Below, one piece after another: positions 8,231-17,408 of a DNA stretch of 64,000 bases. Origin of the DNA: Phyllobacterium sp. OV277 (GTDB lineage: Bacteria; Pseudomonadota; Alphaproteobacteria; Rhizobiales; Rhizobiaceae); the NCBI RefSeq assembly GCF_900104355.1, contig NZ_FNIY01000012.1:1-64000 (forward strand), in the 5' to 3' direction. The notes under the pieces are model-generated. The model had not been told where the DNA came from. It saw nothing but the letters and a program-made list of their open reading frames with translations, and made no database searches. Each line of letters opens with the position of its first letter. The first letter of the stretch is position 1. Both the position numbers and the translations under genes were made by a program.

Positions 8231-9412
8231 ATGGTAATAGCCGCTTTCCGTCGTAATACGGCGCTGGGGTCGGATGAACAGGTACGTGTAGAGCGAAGCA
8301 GCGGTGAGACCGCACCTGCAATTCAGATTGCAGCCGAGGTAACGGGCCTTCAGAAAATCTACAATCCATCAACACCACAAGCTTTTCAGGCACTGAAAGA
8401 TATCAACCTGACAATTCGCTCCAATGAGTTCTTCACTTTGTTGGGGCCATCAGGGTGTGGGAAAACAACACTTCTGCGCATCCTTGGCGGCTTTGAAGCC
8501 ATGACCGAGGGAACGTGCAGGATCTTTGGTCAGGATGTGAGTTTGTTGCCGCCCGAGGCTCGGCCGGTGAACACCGTTTTCCAGCAATATGCCCTGTTCC
8601 CTCATATGACCGTGCGGCGCAATATTGCTTTTGGGCTGGAAATGCTTGGTCGGCCAAAATCCGAGGTTGCCAGCGTCGTTGATAGGATGCTGGCCTTGGT
8701 AAGCATGACTGATTATGCGGATCGTAAGCCGGATCATCTCTCGGGTGGTCAGCGTCAGCGCGTTGCATTGGCCCGTGCCTTGGCGCCACAACCTAAATTG
8801 CTGCTGCTTGATGAACCGCTTTCCGCGCTTGATTTGAAACTGCGGCAGAAAATGCGGTTGGAGCTGAAAGCACTTCAGCGCGAAACCGGGATCACTTTCA
8901 TTTTCGTGACCCACGATCAGGAAGAGGCTCTTGCAATGAGTGATCGCGTAGCGGTGCTCAGTGATGGCCGTCTCCAACAGGTCGGTACTCCGGAAGAAAT
9001 CTACGAACAGCCACAAAGCCGCTTTGTGGCTGATTTCATTGGTGAGTCCAATTTGCTCTGCGCAACAGTCAATCGCATCGACGGTGCATTGGTCGAGTTT
9101 CGACTTGCGGGGCTTGGCTCTGTGAATCTGAATTGCAGTGAGATTCTGCAGGTCGGTCAAGAAGTGACGCTCTCCATACGCCCTGAGCGTATAGCGCTTT
9201 CAGCGGTGCGCGGGCAGTGTGGTCTTGGTCCGGCTGTTATTTTTGATCGTACCTATCTTGGCAATGCAGTCGAGTATCATCTGCGTGCGGGCGAGCAAAC
9301 ATTGACCGTGCGTTCGCCGCGCGGAGGGCTGCGTGGCCTTCAGGATTTTGCGCCGGGGGACAGCGTGTTTTTGGCATTTGAGCCAAATGCACCAAAGGTG
9401 CTGACAACATGA
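8231..9412 (+). CDS. potA: Spermidine/putrescine-type ABC importer, ATP-binding protein
   Basis: The ATPase that powers uptake of a polyamine-like substrate, 393 residues. Walker A GPSGCGKTT near residue 75, signature LSGGQRQRVALARAL, Walker B LLLLDEPLSALD and the switch HDQEEAL are intact. The C-terminal ~110 residues form the TOBE domain typical of PotA/MalK-type ATPases. The ATG at 8231 is chosen because GAGGAGG (8214-8220) is 10 bases upstream; the ATG at 8222 is almost touching that site. The next gene overlaps by 4 bases (ATGA). Upstream at 8142-8157 there is a small dyad CTCAC-N6-GTGAG. Family is certain; the substrate (putrescine, spermidine or agmatine) is inferred from neighbours. 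Confidence 0.88.
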   Translation: MVIAAFRRNTALGSDEQVRVERSSGETAPAIQIAAEVTGLQKIYNPSTPQAFQALKDINLTIRSNEFFTLLGPSGCGKTTLLRILGGFEAMTEGTCRIFGQDVSLLPPEARPVNTVFQQYALFPHMTVRRNIAFGLEMLGRPKSEVASVVDRMLALVSMTDYADRKPDHLSGGQRQRVALARALAPQPKLLLLDEPLSALDLKLRQKMRLELKALQRETGITFIFVTHDQEEALAMSDRVAVLSDGRLQQVGTPEEIYEQPQSRFVADFIGESNLLCATVNRIDGALVEFRLAGLGSVNLNCSEILQVGQEVTLSIRPERIALSAVRGQCGLGPAVIFDRTYLGNAVEYHLRAGEQTLTVRSPRGGLRGLQDFAPGDSVFLAFEPNAPKVLTT

Positions 9413-10326
9413 CAGCACAAGCCGAGTTGCGATCCCCATTTCGTGTTTCAAAGCGACTGGCTTTTACTGGTCTTTTGCTGCCTGCAGTCGGCGTCATCAC
9501 CATATTCATGATTGCCCCGGTCGCGATTGTGTTCGTCTATTCGTTTCTCGAGCCCGCTCGCTACGGCGGAGTAGTCTGGAATTTCTCGGTTGAGGGATAT
9601 CTTCAAATCCTGTTCGAACGGGATTTCGTGGACGGAAGTCTTCAATTCTCGGCCGATTATCTGGTGATCCTGTGGCGGTCGGTGTTTCAGGCGGCAATCT
9701 GCACTGTCCTGTGCCTCATGATCAGCGTGCCGACGGCTTATTTCATCGCCACACGATCCGAGCGCACGAAGCCGATATGGATATTTCTGATTACGGTGCC
9801 CTATTGGGTGAACCTTTTGATCCGGACGATTGCGCTGCTTTTCATTCTGCGAGACGACGGTCCACTCAACAAGGCTATCATGATGACCGGGCTCACAACC
9901 AGTCCGTTGCCGCTAAGCTATAACAATTTTGCCATAGGCTTGGGGCTGGTCTACAGCTTTTTGCCTTTCATGGTTCTGCCGCTCTATTCGGCATTTGAGC
10001 GATTTGATTTCCGATTGCTGGAAGCCGCTTACGATCTTTATGCCTCGCGCCGGGTGGCCTTCTTTAAAATCGTTTTGCCAGTGATGCGCCCCGGTTTGAT
10101 CGCCGGAAGTCTGCTCGTTTTCATTCCATCGATTGGCTCTTATCTCGCGCCCGATATTCTCGGCGGTGGCAAGACACTGATGATCGGCAATCTGATCGGA
10201 ACGCAGTTTCAGGGCGCTCACAATTGGCCCTTCGGCGCTGCACTTTCAATGATCCTGCTTACAGTCACCCTGATTGTACTGATCTGGATGGCGCGGCGCT
10301 CCGCGCGCAAGAATACGGGGTACTAA
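9409..10326 (+). CDS. potB: Spermidine/putrescine-type ABC importer, permease 1
   Basis: Inner membrane permease of 305 residues with six predicted membrane helices and the EAA loop (LEAAYDLYASRRVAFFKIVLP) that docks onto the ATPase. It is the PotB/PotH-like partner. The start overlaps the ATPase stop codon (ATGA), so translation is coupled. The second permease begins 3 bases after the stop. Confidence 0.88.
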   Translation: MTAQAELRSPFRVSKRLAFTGLLLPAVGVITIFMIAPVAIVFVYSFLEPARYGGVVWNFSVEGYLQILFERDFVDGSLQFSADYLVILWRSVFQAAICTVLCLMISVPTAYFIATRSERTKPIWIFLITVPYWVNLLIRTIALLFILRDDGPLNKAIMMTGLTTSPLPLSYNNFAIGLGLVYSFLPFMVLPLYSAFERFDFRLLEAAYDLYASRRVAFFKIVLPVMRPGLIAGSLLVFIPSIGSYLAPDILGGGKTLMIGNLIGTQFQGAHNWPFGAALSMILLTVTLIVLIWMARRSARKNTGY

Positions 10327-10329
10327 GCG

Positions 10330-11130
10330 ATGGCTAACGCTCGTATGAAAGACATCCGCGCATTTTCCGGCTTTGGTTCAATTGCGGTTGCTGGCGTTCT
10401 TTTCCTCTATTTGCCAATCCTTTTTCTCTGTGTCTATTCCTTCAACGATGGACGCTCGGTGAGCCAGTGGAGTGGATTTTCATTTCGTTGGTACATCACG
10501 GTATTCGGCAATAGCGGCATCAAGGCTGCCGCCATGAATTCGCTCACCATCGCGACCATAGCCGCATCGGTTTCGACGGTGCTTGCGCTCGGCGCTGCAA
10601 TGGCCACCGTCAACAGAAGGTTTAAAGGTGAGACGCTTGCCTATGCCACACTGACATTTCCGCTGATGGTGCCTGAAATTGTAACAGCAGTCGCATCTCT
10701 CGTGTTCTTTGTATCGTTAGGTGTCCGCCTTGGGTTCAGTACAATTCTCATCGCCCATATCGTCTTCTGTATTCCGTTTGCCTACCTGCCGATACGGGCT
10801 CGGTTGGAAGGCATGGATGCAACGCTCAACGCTGCGGCTGCCGATCTCTACGCGTCCCCAATCCGTGCGTTCTGGCGCATAACATTGCCACTTCTTGCGC
10901 CAGGTCTCATGTCTGGCTGGTTGCTGGCCTTCATTATCTCGCTTGATGATTTCATCATCACCGCGCTGGTTGCTGGGCCCGGCTCAACCACTCTACCGCT
11001 GCATATTTACGGCATGTTGCGGCTGGGCATTACGCCCGAGGTGAACGCCATTTCCACGATGATGCTTGTCGGTTCGATCGTGCTTTTGGCAATCGCGGGT
11101 GTCCTTGGGCGCTCCAGCAAGAATTCATGA
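10330..11130 (+). CDS. potC: Spermidine/putrescine-type ABC importer, permease 2
   Basis: Inner membrane permease of 266 residues, PotC/PotI-like, with six predicted membrane helices and an EAA loop (NAAAADLYASPIRAFWRITL) close to its C-terminal half. It follows the first permease by 3 bases and precedes the binding protein by 27 bases, in the usual order of pot-type operons. LDDFIITALVAGPGSTTLPL is the conserved motif of this subfamily. Confidence 0.88.
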   Translation: MANARMKDIRAFSGFGSIAVAGVLFLYLPILFLCVYSFNDGRSVSQWSGFSFRWYITVFGNSGIKAAAMNSLTIATIAASVSTVLALGAAMATVNRRFKGETLAYATLTFPLMVPEIVTAVASLVFFVSLGVRLGFSTILIAHIVFCIPFAYLPIRARLEGMDATLNAAAADLYASPIRAFWRITLPLLAPGLMSGWLLAFIISLDDFIITALVAGPGSTTLPLHIYGMLRLGITPEVNAISTMMLVGSIVLLAIAGVLGRSSKNS

Positions 11131-11157
11131 GCTTCATAAAAAGGGAGAACAAATGCC

Positions 11158-12183
11158 ATGAAATTGAATTCCATTTTACTCACAACGGCAGCAATCGCAT
11201 GGGCCTCGCCAGCGTTCGCAGCCGGAGATTTGTTCATCTACACCTATGGTGAATACACACCGCCGGATCTGGTGGCCAAATTCGAAAAAGCATTCGACGT
11301 CAAGGTCCATGTCGACACGTTCGACTCCATGGAGACTATGCTCGCCAAGCTTCGCGCTGGGGCAGGTGGCTATGATATTGTTGTGGCTGGTGACCCAAAC
11401 ATACAGCTGATGATCAGCGAGAACATGCTCGAAAAGATCGACGTCAATGCGATGCCGAATTACGTCAATGTCGATGAACGCTGGCGGGATGTATATTGGG
11501 ATAGCGGGCGTCAATATTCTGCGCCGTGGGCGTGGGGGTCGACGAGCTTCATGGTCGACAGCGCGGTTGTCAAAGGCGATATCAACACTCTGGGCGTGCT
11601 GTTCAATCCTCCTGCTGAGGTCAAGGGCAGGATCAACATGATGCGCGACGTCAACGAAGTGATCAACATTGCGCTTCGTTATCTGAACCTGCCGCGTTGT
11701 AACGAAAACCCTGAAGACATGAAGAAGGTGCTTGAGCTGCTTGAGACACAAAAGCAGTGGGTGAAAAGCTATAATTCGGAGTTCAAGGAACCGCTGGTTT
11801 CCGGTGAAGCCGTCGCTTCAATGGCGTGGAATGGTTATGCCATGCGTGCGAGAGATGAAAAGCCGTCGCTTGTCTATGTCTATCCCAAGGAAGGGTTCAC
11901 CGGTTGGATGGATAATCTGGCCGTCCCCAAAGGCGCACCGGATATTGAGAATGCAAAGACATTCATCAACTTCATGATGAACCCGGAAAATGCGGCGATG
12001 GTCAGTACCTATGCCCGCTATTCCAACGGTATCAAGGGTTCCGAAAAATTTGTGGACCCGAAACTGGCAACTGCGCCGGAGTTGGCGCCCCCAGCGGGAA
12101 CGCCTGCGCCTGAGTTCATTCCGAATTGCAGCCCAGCCTCGACCAAACTTTATGATCGCGTCTGGACCAAGCTGCTGAACTGA
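11158..12183 (+). CDS. potD: Periplasmic polyamine-type substrate-binding protein
   Basis: Periplasmic receptor of the importer, 341 residues. A Sec signal peptide ends near AFA-AG (residue about 22). The mature start DLFIYTYGEYTPPDLVAKFEK and the segments GGYDIVVAGD and VASMAWNGYA resemble the PotD/PotF fold, in which acidic and aromatic residues hold the amine groups. GGGAG lies about 10 bases upstream; an out-of-frame ATG at 11153 ends after two codons and is ignored. The ligand (agmatine, putrescine or spermidine) is inferred from the flanking agmatine genes. Confidence 0.85.
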   Translation: MKLNSILLTTAAIAWASPAFAAGDLFIYTYGEYTPPDLVAKFEKAFDVKVHVDTFDSMETMLAKLRAGAGGYDIVVAGDPNIQLMISENMLEKIDVNAMPNYVNVDERWRDVYWDSGRQYSAPWAWGSTSFMVDSAVVKGDINTLGVLFNPPAEVKGRINMMRDVNEVINIALRYLNLPRCNENPEDMKKVLELLETQKQWVKSYNSEFKEPLVSGEAVASMAWNGYAMRARDEKPSLVYVYPKEGFTGWMDNLAVPKGAPDIENAKTFINFMMNPENAAMVSTYARYSNGIKGSEKFVDPKLATAPELAPPAGTPAPEFIPNCSPASTKLYDRVWTKLLN

Positions 12184-12197
12184 TCTGACCCACTCTC

Positions 12198-12216
12198 CGG
12201 GGTCATATTGGCCCCG
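12198..12216 (+). other. Intercistronic hairpin
   Basis: CGGGG (12198-12202) and CCCCG (12212-12216) can pair around a 9-base loop between the binding protein and the aminotransferase. It has no T-run. Hairpins in this place often stabilise the upstream message so that more binding protein is made; this role is inferred. Confidence 0.35.
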
Positions 12217-12232
12217 ACTTCTGGAGAAACAA

Positions 12233-13621
12233 ATGACTGCTGTATCAAACCTTAGCCGCTCAAATGACAGAACGTCGTGGGAGAAAGACCGGGATCACGT
12301 TTTGCATCCCTATACCGACTTTTCCACCTTTGCCGAAAGCGGTAGCCAGATCATCGAAAAAGCGCAAGGAATGTATGTGACCGATACTCAAGGTCGTAAA
12401 TTCCTTGACGGTATTGCCGGGCTCTGGTGCGTAAACATTGGCCACGGACGGGCGGAAATGGCCGATGCCGTGTCGCGCCAGATCATCGATATGCAGTATT
12501 ACAATCCCTTTGGTGCATCCTCAAATATACCGGCGGCCGAACTTGGTGCGCGCTTGGCGGAACTTGCTCCGGGCTCGCTCAATCATGTCTATTATTCCTG
12601 TGGCGGCTCGACAGCCAACGAGATGGCCGTGCGCATTGCGCAATATTATTTTGCCATGAAGGGCATGCCCTTCAAGCGCAAGATCATTTCCCGCAACAAT
12701 GGCTACCATGGCGGTACGTATATTGCGGCCAGTCTGACCGGTATTCATGGAACGAAGTATGGTTTCAATCAGGTTGGTGAGGATTTCATCCATCATGTTT
12801 CCGCCGCTGATCTTTATGCCAAACCATCAAGTATGACAGACGGGGCCTATTGCGACTTCCTTGTCAACGAGTTCGAAAACAGGATTTTACAGCTTGGTCC
12901 CAACAACGTAGCCGCGTTTATCGCGGAGCCAATTATGGGGGCGGGCGGGGTTCTTGTGGCGCCCGTGGGATATCACGCGCGAATGCGTGAGGTTTGCGAT
13001 CGCTACGAGGTTCTCTACATCGCTGATGAGGTCGTCACGGCATTTGGCCGTCTGGGCGAGTGGTTCGCCTCCGCATCGGTCTATAACTATCAGCCTGACA
13101 TCATCGTATGCGCCAAGGGGATCACGTCGGGTTACATTCCGCTTGGGGCCACGCTGATTTCCGATGAGATTTACGACGTGATCAGCCGTCCGCAGTGTGA
13201 GGGCGGGGTGTTCTCCATGGGGCTGACCTATTTTGGCCACCCAGTTGCCTGTGCTGCGGCGCTGAAGAACATCGAGATCATGGAGCGTGAGGGACTGCTT
13301 GCGAATGCAGCGAACACGGGCGCTCATCTGCAGGAAGCTGCGAAGAAGCTTCTGGATTTGGACATTGTCGGGGACGTGCGCGGTCGCGGTCTGATGTTGG
13401 GGATCGATCTGGTTACCGATAAGGCAACCAAAGCCCCACTTCCGGCATCTGAAAACGCAGCCGAGCTCATTTTCATGGGATGCATTGAACGCGGCGTCAT
13501 TGTGCGCCCGGTCGGTAGTCGCATCATTGTATCACCGCCGCTGATCATTGATAGCGCGCAGTGCGATGTGATCGTTGCGGCGATAGCAGATGCAATCAAA
13601 GATTTCATGGCAGCACGTTAA
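12233..13621 (+). CDS. Class III aminotransferase, probably putrescine-pyruvate type
   Basis: A PLP-dependent omega-aminotransferase of 462 residues. It has the cofactor phosphate motif CGGSTANE (about 124), the NNGYHGGT segment, the PLP-contacting Asp in LYIADEVVTAFGR and the Schiff-base Lys295 in CAKGITSGYIPLGA. Given the neighbours (agmatine deiminases, carbamoylputrescine amidase, polyamine importer), it likely moves the amino group of putrescine to pyruvate, giving 4-aminobutanal, as SpuC does in Pseudomonas; other amine donors are possible. GGAG precedes the ATG by 6 bases. It shares an operon with the importer and the amidase (18-base gap). Confidence 0.88.
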   Translation: MTAVSNLSRSNDRTSWEKDRDHVLHPYTDFSTFAESGSQIIEKAQGMYVTDTQGRKFLDGIAGLWCVNIGHGRAEMADAVSRQIIDMQYYNPFGASSNIPAAELGARLAELAPGSLNHVYYSCGGSTANEMAVRIAQYYFAMKGMPFKRKIISRNNGYHGGTYIAASLTGIHGTKYGFNQVGEDFIHHVSAADLYAKPSSMTDGAYCDFLVNEFENRILQLGPNNVAAFIAEPIMGAGGVLVAPVGYHARMREVCDRYEVLYIADEVVTAFGRLGEWFASASVYNYQPDIIVCAKGITSGYIPLGATLISDEIYDVISRPQCEGGVFSMGLTYFGHPVACAAALKNIEIMEREGLLANAANTGAHLQEAAKKLLDLDIVGDVRGRGLMLGIDLVTDKATKAPLPASENAAELIFMGCIERGVIVRPVGSRIIVSPPLIIDSAQCDVIVAAIADAIKDFMAAR

Positions 13622-13639
13622 TCGTTAAAGGAGAGACAG

Positions 13640-14521
13640 ATGCGAAAGCTGACGGTTGCTGCGACCCAGATGGCATGCAGTGACGATATCGATGATAACA
13701 TCCAACGGGCCGAAGACCTTGTTCGGCTGGCCGCCGAGGACGGGGCGCAGATCATCCTGCTTCAGGAGCTTTTTCAGACCCCGTATTTTTGCCTTGAACA
13801 GCGGCTTGATCATTTTGATCTTGCGCGACCTTTGGCGGATAATCAGGGGGTTGCCCATTTTCGCGCCCTGGCGAAGCAGCTTGGGGTCGTACTGCCGATT
13901 TCCTACTTTGAACGGTCAGGGGCGGCTTATTATAATTCGCTGGCAATCATTGATGCTGACGGCGCGTTATTGTGGAACTATCGCAAGACACATATTCCAC
14001 AGGCACTCGGATATCAGGAAAAGTTCTATTTCAGCCCTGGTGATACGGGTTTTCGCGCCATCCAGACCAAGTTTGCGCGTATTGGATGCGGCATATGCTG
14101 GGATCAATGGTTTCCCGAGACGGCCAGATCGCTTGTCCTGAAGGGTGCTGAACTTCTGCTTTTTCCGACCGCCATCGGCAGCGAGCCGTTAAATGCAATG
14201 CTTGATTCATCTGGCCATTGGCAGCGGACCATGCAGGGTCACGCAGCAGCAAATATCGTGCCACTGGTTGCATCCAACAGAATCGGGACGGAGGCAGAGG
14301 GGGAGACCTCGACGACGTTTTACGGCAGTTCGTTTATAGCCGATCATACTGGGGAAAAGATCGCCGAAACGAATAAAGTCGATGAGACTTACCTCACAGC
14401 CAAATTCGATCTGGATGAGATCGAGGCCTATCGCCGTGCCTGGGGTGTGTTTCGGGATCGCCGACCGGAAATGTACACCGCGCTGCGGACCCTGGACGGG
14501 CAAAGCATCATCGAACGCTAA
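13640..14521 (+). CDS. aguB: N-carbamoylputrescine amidase
   Basis: A nitrilase-superfamily enzyme of 293 residues that splits N-carbamoylputrescine into putrescine, CO2 and ammonia, the second step of the agmatine route. The Glu-Lys-Cys triad is visible: Glu43 in LLQELFQTPYF, Lys116 in NYRKTHIP, Cys153 in GICWDQWFPE. The segments ELFQTPYFC and GYQEKFYFSPGD are close to plant and bacterial AguB. The start has GGAGAG upstream at good spacing. Its stop codon overlaps that of the convergent LysR gene by 3 bases. Confidence 0.92.
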   Translation: MRKLTVAATQMACSDDIDDNIQRAEDLVRLAAEDGAQIILLQELFQTPYFCLEQRLDHFDLARPLADNQGVAHFRALAKQLGVVLPISYFERSGAAYYNSLAIIDADGALLWNYRKTHIPQALGYQEKFYFSPGDTGFRAIQTKFARIGCGICWDQWFPETARSLVLKGAELLLFPTAIGSEPLNAMLDSSGHWQRTMQGHAAANIVPLVASNRIGTEAEGETSTTFYGSSFIADHTGEKIAETNKVDETYLTAKFDLDEIEAYRRAWGVFRDRRPEMYTALRTLDGQSIIER

Positions 14522-15414
14522 AGGTCAGGTGCATCTGCCTGCGTTATGAACCAGTCCCACAATTCGGTAACTCCGGGGCGTTTCAGGTTGCGCGGGTGTG
14601 CGAGGAGATAGTAGGAGCGGCTGGAAGGTACTGCATTGCCAAGGGTCACCAGATCGCCGTTCTTAAGCCGCTCGGCTGCAAGACGCATGCTGCCGAGACA
14701 AATTCCAAGACCCCGGGCGGCGGCATCCAGCACCATGCCGGAATCTGAGAAATTGAGCCCTTTGACGAAGCCGGGCCTTATGACACCGGCGGCAACGAAC
14801 CAGTTCTGCCAGTCTTCCTCCTCCTCGTGATGCAGCAATGGGAAGTCCTGCAAGGTGCGCGGGGTAACGGTATCAGGCAAACGCCGCCGCAACTCCGGGG
14901 AGCACATTGGCCTCAGTTCATCGCCGAATAGCCTGATAGCAACCAGTCCATCCCAACTGCCGCGTCCGCGTGCAATCGCAAAGTCGATCTCGGAATGCGT
15001 GACATCGGGTTCAGAGTCCGAGGTCACCAGCCACGGCTCGATATTCGGCAAGTCGTGAATAAGGGTCGCAACGCGCGGCATGTACCAGCCGGTTGCAAAA
15101 GCATGGGGCATCATGATCACGATCGACCCGGGCTTGGTGTAGAAATCCAATCGTCTGATGCCAAGGCGAAGTGTTTCCAATGCTGAAGCTGCAGTTCCTC
15201 GCAGATCCCGTCCGGCATCTGTCAGTTCTACCTTGCGGTTAATTCTGTGAAACAGCAGCTGTCCCAACTGATTTTCGAGCGCTTTGATCTGATGGCTCAC
15301 CGCCGATTGAGTCATATTCAGTTCGATGGCCGCCAGTGAAAAACTCTCCAGTCTGGCTGCCGCTTCAAAGCCGACCAATGCACCGAGAGGTAGATTTCGA
15401 TAGGTGGAATGCAT
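14518..15414 (-). CDS. LysR family transcriptional regulator (agmatine island)
   Basis: 298 residues. The N-terminal winged helix-turn-helix includes FSLAAIELNMTQSAVSHQIKAL, and the C-terminal effector domain has a GcvA-like character (GRGSWDGLVAIRLFGDELRPM). It lies tail-to-tail with aguB and head-to-head with the second agmatine deiminase, so it most likely controls that gene and perhaps the whole island, with agmatine or a downstream amine as possible co-inducer (inferred). Candidate operator dyads lie in the shared promoter region at 15422-15474. Confidence 0.88.
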   Translation of the reverse strand: MHSTYRNLPLGALVGFEAAARLESFSLAAIELNMTQSAVSHQIKALENQLGQLLFHRINRKVELTDAGRDLRGTAASALETLRLGIRRLDFYTKPGSIVIMMPHAFATGWYMPRVATLIHDLPNIEPWLVTSDSEPDVTHSEIDFAIARGRGSWDGLVAIRLFGDELRPMCSPELRRRLPDTVTPRTLQDFPLLHHEEEEDWQNWFVAAGVIRPGFVKGLNFSDSGMVLDAAARGLGICLGSMRLAAERLKNGDLVTLGNAVPSSRSYYLLAHPRNLKRPGVTELWDWFITQADAPDL

Positions 15415-15421
15415 GAATATC

Positions 15422-15474
15422 TCTCATGGAATAGCTGAGAATTTCGCGTTTGAATAACAGAAAATCCTCGGATT
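15422..15474. promoter_or_regulatory. Candidate LysR operator sites between the divergent genes
   Basis: Two dyads lie in the 124-base region between the LysR start and the second agmatine deiminase. TCTCA (15422-15426) and TGAGA (15436-15440) are spaced by 9 bases, close to the T-N11-A layout of LysR sites. AATCC-TC-GGATT (15463-15474) is a second, perfect 12-base dyad. Binding by the adjacent LysR is inferred. Confidence 0.35.
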
Positions 15475-15538
15475 AACTAGAGATAGAGCATCAAGACCAA
15501 TTTAATTGATGAGAAATTTCTATTCAAAGGAAGCGCCA

Positions 15539-16552
15539 GTGACCAACCAGACGCCACGCCAGGCAGGCTTTAAAATGCCCCCGGAATGGGCCGCACACAA
15601 ACGTACCTGGATGATGTGGCCATGCCGCGCAGAGATATGGACTGATATTGATGCCACCAGACGCGACTATGCGGCGGTGGCCCATGCAATCCGTGAATTC
15701 GAGCCGGTGACAATGTCTGTTCGTCCGGAAGATTTTGCCGGGGCGCGGGCTATGCTTGACGACAATATTGATATCATCAAGGCCGACATTAATGACAGTT
15801 GGGCGCGCGATGCTGGTCCGTGCTTTCTGCGCAATGCGGATGGCCAGCGGGCCGGCACGCAATTCCGCTTCAATGCCTGGGGTGGAAAATATCATCCGCA
15901 TGATGGGGACGCTGGATTTTCTGCAATTGTTTGCGACACAGCCGATGTGAAGTCATTTACGTCGAACCTCGTCGCTGAGGGCGGCGGCGTCAGTGTTGAC
16001 GGCGAGGGGACAATCATCACGACCGAGACTTGCTTTCCCAATATCAACCGCAATCCCGGTTGGACCAAGGAGGCAATCGAGAATGAGTTGATGGAGATGC
16101 TTGGCGGCGAGAAGGTAATCTGGTTGCCCGGCAATCCTCTGGAAAACGAAACTGATGGCCATGTTGATGGTATTGCCGTTTTCGTCGCTCCCGGTGTTGT
16201 TCTGATGGAAAGCCCCGGTACCGAGCCGAACGAATGGAATGATTATATCCAGAAGAACCTTGATGCGATGGAAGGTCAGACGGATGCCAAAGGACGGCGG
16301 ATCAGGATCGTGACCGTGCCCGAAGCTGTCGAAGCGCCTTCCGATCATCCGAAGTTCTGCCGTTCTTATGTCAATTCCTATCTGGTCAATGGCGGTGTGG
16401 TCATGCCCGTTTACGGTGTTGCCTCCGACACGCTGGTGCGCGGCATCTTCCGTTCACTCTTCCCGGAACGCCGCGTGCGCGAAGTGCGGATCGACTCCAT
16501 TGCCATTGGCGGTGGCGGCATTCACTGTATTACGCAACAAGAACCCGCATGA
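15539..16552 (+). CDS. aguA: Agmatine deiminase (cytosolic)
   Basis: Converts agmatine to N-carbamoylputrescine. Counted from the GTG at 15539, it has 337 residues and begins VTNQTPRQAGFKMPPEWAAH, the usual N-terminus of AguA. AAAGGA precedes this GTG at about 8 bases; an ATG at 15509 would add 10 residues and has no good ribosome site. Active-site elements are complete: the Asp in SWARDAGP, the Glu in AEGGGVSVDG, the His and Asp in DGHVDG, and Cys330 in GGGGIHC. Unlike the paralogue at 6922-8016 it has no signal peptide, so it should work with AguB in the cytosol. The next gene overlaps by 4 bases. Confidence 0.9.
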   Translation: MTNQTPRQAGFKMPPEWAAHKRTWMMWPCRAEIWTDIDATRRDYAAVAHAIREFEPVTMSVRPEDFAGARAMLDDNIDIIKADINDSWARDAGPCFLRNADGQRAGTQFRFNAWGGKYHPHDGDAGFSAIVCDTADVKSFTSNLVAEGGGVSVDGEGTIITTETCFPNINRNPGWTKEAIENELMEMLGGEKVIWLPGNPLENETDGHVDGIAVFVAPGVVLMESPGTEPNEWNDYIQKNLDAMEGQTDAKGRRIRIVTVPEAVEAPSDHPKFCRSYVNSYLVNGGVVMPVYGVASDTLVRGIFRSLFPERRVREVRIDSIAIGGGGIHCITQQEPA

Positions 16553-17406
16553 GTGCGCTTGCCCGACAGGAAAGCATCAACTGGAGTAATCGAATGGACC
16601 ATTCCACGACCAGCCAGATGACCTATATAGCCAATGCAGTGACAGCGGTCGGTAGTGGCGGCTTTCCGGAGATGCTTGGCAATCTATGTCTGAGCGTGTT
16701 CAACTTTGACAGTATTTTTATTTCGGTGTTCTCGCAAGATTTGCCACCGCGTCAGCTCTATTCCAATCTGGATGCCGAAGCGACGCGGCGCACAGTTGGT
16801 CCTTATCTAAGCCACGCCTATTTGCTTGACCCGTTTTATGGGCTCTTCAAGTCCGATATCGGCAATCGTGTCGTCAGCCTCGAGGAATGTGCGCCCGATG
16901 ATTTTAAAACAACCGAATATTACAAAATCTTTTATTCTGAGATTGGCCTGCGTGATGAAGTGACCATTTTTGTTGGTGCCGGGAACGGCACCAGCATTGC
17001 TCTATCTCTTGGGCAACGCTACTCCGACGTGCATTGTCCTCCAGAGGCAACTGCGCAACTGGATGCGTTGTTGCCCGTTATCGCGGCACTGTGCCACAAA
17101 CATTGGCCCAATCTCGATGTTCCTGGCAATCAGGCTTCTCCCGATATGGGACTGGTGTTTGACCGCTTTGGCACCACGAGATTAAGTACCCGCGAAGCTG
17201 AGATCGTTCGGTTGATGCTGAAAGGACATTCAACAAAATCCATTGCTCGTTTGCTCGGCAACAGCCCGGAAACGATCAAGGTTCATCGCAAACGCATCTA
17301 CGCCAAACTGAAAATTTCCTCTCAGGGTGAGTTGTTCTGCAAGTTTATTGGCGCACAGGCGGCAGCGCCAACAGAGGCGGAAGCGGCTACAATGATGCTT
17401 TCATAA
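16549..17406 (+). CDS. LuxR-type transcriptional regulator
   Basis: 285 residues. The C-terminal ~65 residues are a LuxR/GerE helix-turn-helix (LSTREAEIVRLMLKGHSTKS followed by IARLLGNSPETIKVHRKRIY). The N-terminal ~180 residues form a sensor-like region I do not recognise; it is not a receiver domain. The start overlaps the stop of the agmatine deiminase (ATGA), so the two are translationally coupled and this protein may regulate agmatine or putrescine use. A second in-frame ATG at 16594 is possible. The next gene is convergent and ends 2 bases away. Confidence 0.8.
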   Translation: MSALARQESINWSNRMDHSTTSQMTYIANAVTAVGSGGFPEMLGNLCLSVFNFDSIFISVFSQDLPPRQLYSNLDAEATRRTVGPYLSHAYLLDPFYGLFKSDIGNRVVSLEECAPDDFKTTEYYKIFYSEIGLRDEVTIFVGAGNGTSIALSLGQRYSDVHCPPEATAQLDALLPVIAALCHKHWPNLDVPGNQASPDMGLVFDRFGTTRLSTREAEIVRLMLKGHSTKSIARLLGNSPETIKVHRKRIYAKLKISSQGELFCKFIGAQAAAPTEAEAATMMLS

Positions 17407-17408
17407 AC

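Noticed and set aside
11153-11161. ATG just before the binding-protein start
   Set aside because: Out of frame and closed after two codons; spacing from the ribosome site favours 11158.
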